A DNA stretch of 16,992 bases, taken from an uncultured Sphingomonas sp. Its GTDB lineage: Bacteria; Pseudomonadota; Alphaproteobacteria; Sphingomonadales; Sphingomonadaceae. The position numbers and the translations under genes were made by a program. This document shows positions 13,848 to 16,992 of this stretch, piece after piece; the stretch's first letter is position 1; each line of letters opens with the position of its first letter. The stretch spans positions 1 to 16,992 of the forward strand of contig CAMPJH010000014.1 of NCBI GenBank assembly GCA_946886845.1. The letters are read 5' to 3'. The notes beneath the pieces are model-generated. The model was not told where the DNA came from. It worked only from the letters and a program-made list of their open reading frames with translations, and did no database searches.

Positions 13848-15812
13848 TCAGCCGCGCGGGTGGAAATGATCGTGGAGCTGGCGGGCGATGGCCTTTGAGA
13901 TCCCCGGCGCGCGCTCGAGATCCTCGAGGGCCGCGCCCTTGACCGCCCGGGCGGTTCCGAAATGCATCAACAGCGCCCGCTTGCGGTTGGGACCGATGCC
14001 CGGGACTTCGTCGAGCGTCGAAGTCGTCAGGCTTTTCGCGCGCTTCTGCCGGTGGGTGCCGATGGCGAAACGGTGCGCTTCGTCGCGCAGCCGCTGCAGA
14101 TAGAACAGCAGCGCGGAATTGGGCGGCAGGGTCAGCTCGCGGCCGCCAGGAAGGTGGAAGGTCTCGCGGCCGGCATTGCGGTCCGGCCCTTTCGATACCG
14201 CGACCACCGGGATGTCGTGGACCCCGGCATTCTCCATAATCTCGCAGGCGGCGGACAGCTGGCCCTTGCCGCCGTCAATCAGCAGCAGGTCGGGCCATTC
14301 CCCGCTCGACCGCTCCGGATCCTCTTTCTCCAGGCGCGCGAAGCGGCGCTCGAGGACCTCGCGCATCATCGCGAAATCGTCGCCGGGCGTGGTGTCGGCG
14401 CGCTTGATATTGAACTTGCGATAGTTGTTCTTCCGGAACCCCTCGGGGCCGGCGACGATCATCGCACCGGTCGCATTGGTGCCCATGATGTGGCTGTTGT
14501 CATAGACTTCGATCCGCTTCGGCAATTCGGGCAGCTCGAAGGTTTCGGTGAGCTCGCGCAGGACCTTGGTCTGGGTGGCGGTTTCGGCCATCCGCCGGTC
14601 GAGCGCTTCCTCGGCATTGCGGCGCGCCTGATCCATTAGCCGGGCCCGCGAACCGCGCTTCGGCTGCTCGATTGCGACCTTGCGGCCCGCTCGCTCGCTC
14701 AGCGCCTCTTCGAGCAGCGCGCGGTCGGCGGGTTCGCGGTCGACCAGGATTCGCCGAGGCGGCGGGACCTCTTCGTAGAATTGGACGAGGAAGCTCGACA
14801 AGACCTCGGCCTCGGGGACGTCGGCGGTATGCGCGGGGAAGAAGGCCCGGTGCCCCCAATTCTGCCCGCCGCGAATGAAAAACGCCTGGATGGACACCGT
14901 TCCGCCCTTGCAGGCGAGCGCGAACACGTCGGCGTCACCGAGACCTTCCGAGTGAATGGTCTGCGAGCCCTGGACATAGGTCAGAGCGCGGAGCCGGTCG
15001 CGATAGACGGCCGCGAGCTCGAAATCCCGCTTGTCGGCAGCTTCCGCCATCGACCGTCCGAGCCGCTCCTGCACTCCGGTCGAACGGCCGGCGAGGAACG
15101 CCTTCGCATCCGCCACCAGCTCAGCATAGTCGCTCTCGCTGATCCGGCCGACGCAAGGCGCCGAGCAGCGGCGGATCTGATAAAGCAGGCACGGCCGCGA
15201 CCTCGTTTCGAAAAAGCTATCCGAACAACTTCTTAGAAGAAAGAGCTTCTGAAGCGCGTTAAGCGTCCGAGTGACTGACCCGGCGCTTGCGAACGGTCCA
15301 TAATATTGCCCTTTCGCCCGCCTTGCGCCGCGGTGCTTCTGCACGCGCGGGAAGGGGTGATCCTCGCGTAGCAGGATGAACGGGAAGCTTTTATCGTCGC
15401 GAAGCAGGACGTTGTACGGCGGCCGGAAGCGCTTGATCAGCTGCGCTTCGAGGAGCAGCGCCTCGGCCTCGGTGCGAGTGGTGACGATGGTCATCGACCG
15501 GGTCTGGGCGATCATCCGCTGCAGCCGCTTCGGCAGCTTTGTCACCTGGGTGTAGTTGGCAACCCGGTTCCTAAGCTTGTGCGCCTTGCCGACATAGAGC
15601 ACGTCGCCGCGAACGTCCTGCATCCGATAGACGCCCGGCCGCGCCGGCAGGGTCTTGAGCACATCGCGAATGGCGGCGACTCCCGTCTCGAGATCGGGCT
15701 TGTCGCCGCCGCGGACGGTGTAGGTCGCCTGCTCCTCGTTGAATCGTTCTGCCGCCCGCGGGTGCTCGGGACGGTCGGCGGGGGTTCGGTCCATGGGAGG
15801 GATGTAGGGCAT
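13848..15812 (-). CDS. uvrC: Excinuclease ABC subunit UvrC
   Basis: This is the dual-incision nuclease of nucleotide excision repair, acting with UvrA and UvrB. In the 654-residue form the GIY-YIG nuclease domain spans about 55-135 (RPGVYRMQDVRGDVLYVGKA). A four-cysteine set C196, C208, C216 and C220 fits the Fe-S cluster region known in UvrC. The UVR/UvrB-binding helix is about 250-276. The RNase H-like second nuclease has D438 in IEVYDNSHIMG, D513 in LLLIDGGKGQL and H580 in RDEAHRFA. A tandem helix-hairpin-helix region is at the end (LDEVPGIGPNRKRALL, LERAPGISKAIARQL). The open frame continues far upstream, but that part is racemase shadow. The start is ATG 15812, with GGAG only 3 bases away; ATG 15794 is an alternative. 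It is 23 bases after the racemase gene and one base before recO. Confidence 0.95.
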   Translation of the reverse strand: MPYIPPMDRTPADRPEHPRAAERFNEEQATYTVRGGDKPDLETGVAAIRDVLKTLPARPGVYRMQDVRGDVLYVGKAHKLRNRVANYTQVTKLPKRLQRMIAQTRSMTIVTTRTEAEALLLEAQLIKRFRPPYNVLLRDDKSFPFILLREDHPFPRVQKHRGARRAKGQYYGPFASAGSVTRTLNALQKLFLLRSCSDSFFETRSRPCLLYQIRRCSAPCVGRISESDYAELVADAKAFLAGRSTGVQERLGRSMAEAADKRDFELAAVYRDRLRALTYVQGSQTIHSEGLGDADVFALACKGGTVSIQAFFIRGGQNWGHRAFFPAHTADVPEAEVLSSFLVQFYEEVPPPRRILVDREPADRALLEEALSERAGRKVAIEQPKRGSRARLMDQARRNAEEALDRRMAETATQTKVLRELTETFELPELPKRIEVYDNSHIMGTNATGAMIVAGPEGFRKNNYRKFNIKRADTTPGDDFAMMREVLERRFARLEKEDPERSSGEWPDLLLIDGGKGQLSAACEIMENAGVHDIPVVAVSKGPDRNAGRETFHLPGGRELTLPPNSALLFYLQRLRDEAHRFAIGTHRQKRAKSLTTSTLDEVPGIGPNRKRALLMHFGTARAVKGAALEDLERAPGISKAIARQLHDHFHPRG

Positions 15813-15835
15813 CCACTCCGCGAGCGGGAGTATCC

Positions 15836-16552
15836 CTAGGCGGCCGCCCTCGCCTCTTCCTCGTCGGTTAGCATCCATTCGACAGCTGCGCGGGCGTGGA
15901 TGGCGGTGGTATCGTAGACGGGAATGACGTTGGCTCGGCTGTCGACGGCAAGGACCATCTCGGTGCAGCCGAGGACGACGGCATGGACTCTCTGGCGGGC
16001 CAGCTCGGCAATCAGGGTCTTGAGCTTGCGCTGGCTGTCCCGGACGACCCTGGCCGCCGCCAGCTCCTCGAAGATGATCCGGTCGACTTCGGCGGTCCAA
16101 TTCGGATCGACCGGCACCAGCGTGATTCCGCGGGCTTCGAGGCGCGATCGGACATGCGGCTCGGTCATCGTGAAGCGGGTGCCGAGCAGCGCTACCTTGG
16201 TCCGCCCGTCGGCGACCAGCGTGTCGGCCGTCGCGTCGCCGATGTGGAGGACCGGCGCGCGAACCGCCGAGGCGACCGCATTGTAGACCTTGTGCCCGGT
16301 GTTCGAGGCAATCAGCAGCCCTTCCGCGCCGCCTTTGACGAGACGCTGCGCCGCTTCTGTCAGAACGGCCGTGACTCCGTCCCAATCGCCGGAAAGCTCC
16401 ATTTCCGCGACCGGCGCCAAGTCCAGGCTTTCAATTGCGAGCCGGGCGCTGTGCAGGCCACCGAGACGATTGGCGACGCCACGATTGATGTGCTCGTAGT
16501 AGAGCGCGGTCGACGCCCAGCTGGTGCCGCCGATGATGCCGAGTTTGCGCAA
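15836..16552 (-). CDS. Aspartate/glutamate racemase family protein with Ser in place of the first catalytic Cys
   Basis: This 238-residue protein belongs to the cofactor-independent Asp/Glu racemase superfamily. N-terminal MRKLGIIGGTSWAST is the family signature, followed by YYEHIN (19-24). The first catalytic site reads ASNTGHKVY with S83 where most members have Cys. The second is VLGCTEM with C196. In E. coli YgeA the matching pair is Thr83/Cys197 (from memory), so one non-Cys partner is tolerated. The start is TTG at 16552, supported by GGGGGAG 7 bases upstream and by its placing of the signature at residue 1. It is the first gene of the minus-strand unit leading into uvrC and is divergent from a CtlX-like gene. 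Substrate is not predictable; an amino-acid racemase or epimerase is the best guess. Confidence 0.88.
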   Translation of the reverse strand: MRKLGIIGGTSWASTALYYEHINRGVANRLGGLHSARLAIESLDLAPVAEMELSGDWDGVTAVLTEAAQRLVKGGAEGLLIASNTGHKVYNAVASAVRAPVLHIGDATADTLVADGRTKVALLGTRFTMTEPHVRSRLEARGITLVPVDPNWTAEVDRIIFEELAAARVVRDSQRKLKTLIAELARQRVHAVVLGCTEMVLAVDSRANVIPVYDTTAIHARAAVEWMLTDEEEARAAA

Positions 16553-16576
16553 AACCTGTCTCCCCCGCCGGATCCA

Positions 16577-16599
16577 CCCAACCGGGACGACCGGCTGGG
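16577..16599 (-). promoter_or_regulatory. Leader hairpin immediately upstream of the racemase ribosome binding site
   Basis: In the minus-strand RNA, CCCAGCCGG and CCGGTTGGG form a 9-bp stem with one G-U pair and a 5-base loop. The stem ends about 10 bases before the GGGGGAG ribosome binding site. The upstream CTGGG (16608-16612) could compete for part of the same stem. It may affect translation or be a transcription-factor site. There is no U-run after it, so it is not a simple terminator. Confidence 0.4.
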
Positions 16600-16625
16600 G
16601 GCTTTAACCCAGGTGCAAATTTCCT

Positions 16626-16654
16626 GGCGCTGAACCGCTTCTCGAATCAGCGCC
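16626..16654. repeat. Inverted repeat GGCGCTGA ... TCAGCGCC in a divergent intergenic region
   Basis: Two perfect 8-bp arms (16626-16633 and 16647-16654) are separated by 13 bases. The repeat lies in the 202-base gap between the racemase gene and the divergent CtlX-like gene. It could be an operator controlling either gene, or a hairpin. No T-run follows on either strand, so it is unlikely to be a terminator. Confidence 0.5.
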
Positions 16655-16754
16655 GTTCGACCTTCCGCGAATTCCGCCTCGTGGGCAAGCACTTGGATAA
16701 GCAAAATATGTGGAGCGATTGACGTCATCCGGCGCCCGGGCGACATCGAGTGTG

Positions 16755-16992
16755 ATGGAGTTGCAGTCCGCAAATGCAGTCCTGCTGGTGCGCCCGGCGG
16801 CGTTCGGCTTCAATCCCGAGGCTGCGCAGTCGAACGTCTTTGCCCAGGCGTCCAGCGATCCCGAGCTCGAACGCAAGGCCTTGGCCGAGTTCGACACGCT
16901 TGCCGAGCGCTTGTCTGACTCAGGTGTCGAAGTGGTCGTGCTCAATGACACGCCCGACCCGCCCAAGCCCGATGCCGTGTTTCCCAACAATT
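16755..16992 (+). CDS. CtlX-type / arginine-deiminase-related amidinohydrolase, N-terminal part (cut by window edge)
   Basis: About 79 residues are visible before the right edge. They contain ANAVLLVRPAAFGFNPE (6-22), a helical stretch, VEVVVLNDTPDPPKPDAVFP and NN, cut just before the expected Trp of the PDAVFPNNW motif. This is the start of the amidinotransferase/dimethylargininase-like fold that hydrolyses guanidino or ureido groups; CtlX-type members act in citrulline or arginine use. The catalytic His and Cys lie outside the window. The start is ATG 16755; a GTG directly before it is the alternative. Only a weak GAG site 5 bases upstream is visible. It is divergent from the racemase gene, giving a possible amino-acid metabolism pair. 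Confidence 0.85.
   Translation, partial: MELQSANAVLLVRPAAFGFNPEAAQSNVFAQASSDPELERKALAEFDTLAERLSDSGVEVVVLNDTPDPPKPDAVFPNN

Noticed and set aside
15813..16385. Upstream extension of the uvrC frame
   Set aside because: It lies inside the racemase gene in another frame and is low-complexity Arg/Gly-rich; UvrC homology begins near 15812.
16360..16773. Minus-strand open frame spanning the racemase start and the intergenic region
   Set aside because: It conflicts with the racemase frame, has no known motif, and would overlap the CtlX-like gene start.

Overview
The window comes from a high-GC alphaproteobacterium, most likely a member of the Sphingomonadales (Sphingomonas-like). The evidence is the gene order ntrY-ntrX-hfq-hflX, an NtrX without the sigma-54 contact loop, a tandem two-domain Hfq, a GumC-like tyrosine kinase with a Gly-Tyr tail, and a CtlX-type amidinohydrolase. 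This is a judgement from protein content, not from a database search. No tRNA, rRNA, CRISPR array, insertion sequence or phage gene was seen.

Layout, from the right end of the minus-strand transcription units: (1) 15836-16552 aspartate/glutamate racemase-family protein, then uvrC, recO and apaG, closely spaced on the minus strand and ending at a bidirectional terminator at 12717-12750. A CtlX-like gene leaves the racemase divergently on the plus strand and runs off the right edge. (2) A small secreted or membrane-anchored protein (12341-12697, plus) converges on that terminator and is divergent from the next block. (3) A compact exopolysaccharide operon on the minus strand, 12222 down to 4718: GT4 glycosyltransferase, PPP-family phosphatase, Wza/GumB-like export lipoprotein, Wzc/GumC-like BY-kinase/co-polymerase, an envelope-associated hypothetical protein, and a Wzy/O-antigen-ligase-like membrane protein. 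(4) The ntrY-ntrX-hfq-hflX block, 4629 down to the left edge, where hflX is cut.

How the genes work together: the glycosyltransferase builds a repeat unit, the Wzy-like protein polymerises or ligates it, and the BY-kinase with the export lipoprotein controls chain length and export across the envelope. The PPP phosphatase is the only phosphatase candidate in the operon that could reset the kinase. NtrY/NtrX is an envelope/nitrogen/redox-linked two-component system. Hfq and HflX act on RNA and ribosomes. UvrC and RecO are DNA repair proteins.

The points most worth a second look are the Hfq with two unequal Sm domains, the PPP phosphatase paired with a BY-kinase, a hydrophobic N-terminus in the 6070-7182 gene that lies upstream of any canonical start codon, a Ser-for-Cys active site in the racemase, a possible NtrX box in front of ntrY, and a leader hairpin next to the ribosome binding site of the racemase gene. 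None of these amounts to a clearly new defence or mobile system.
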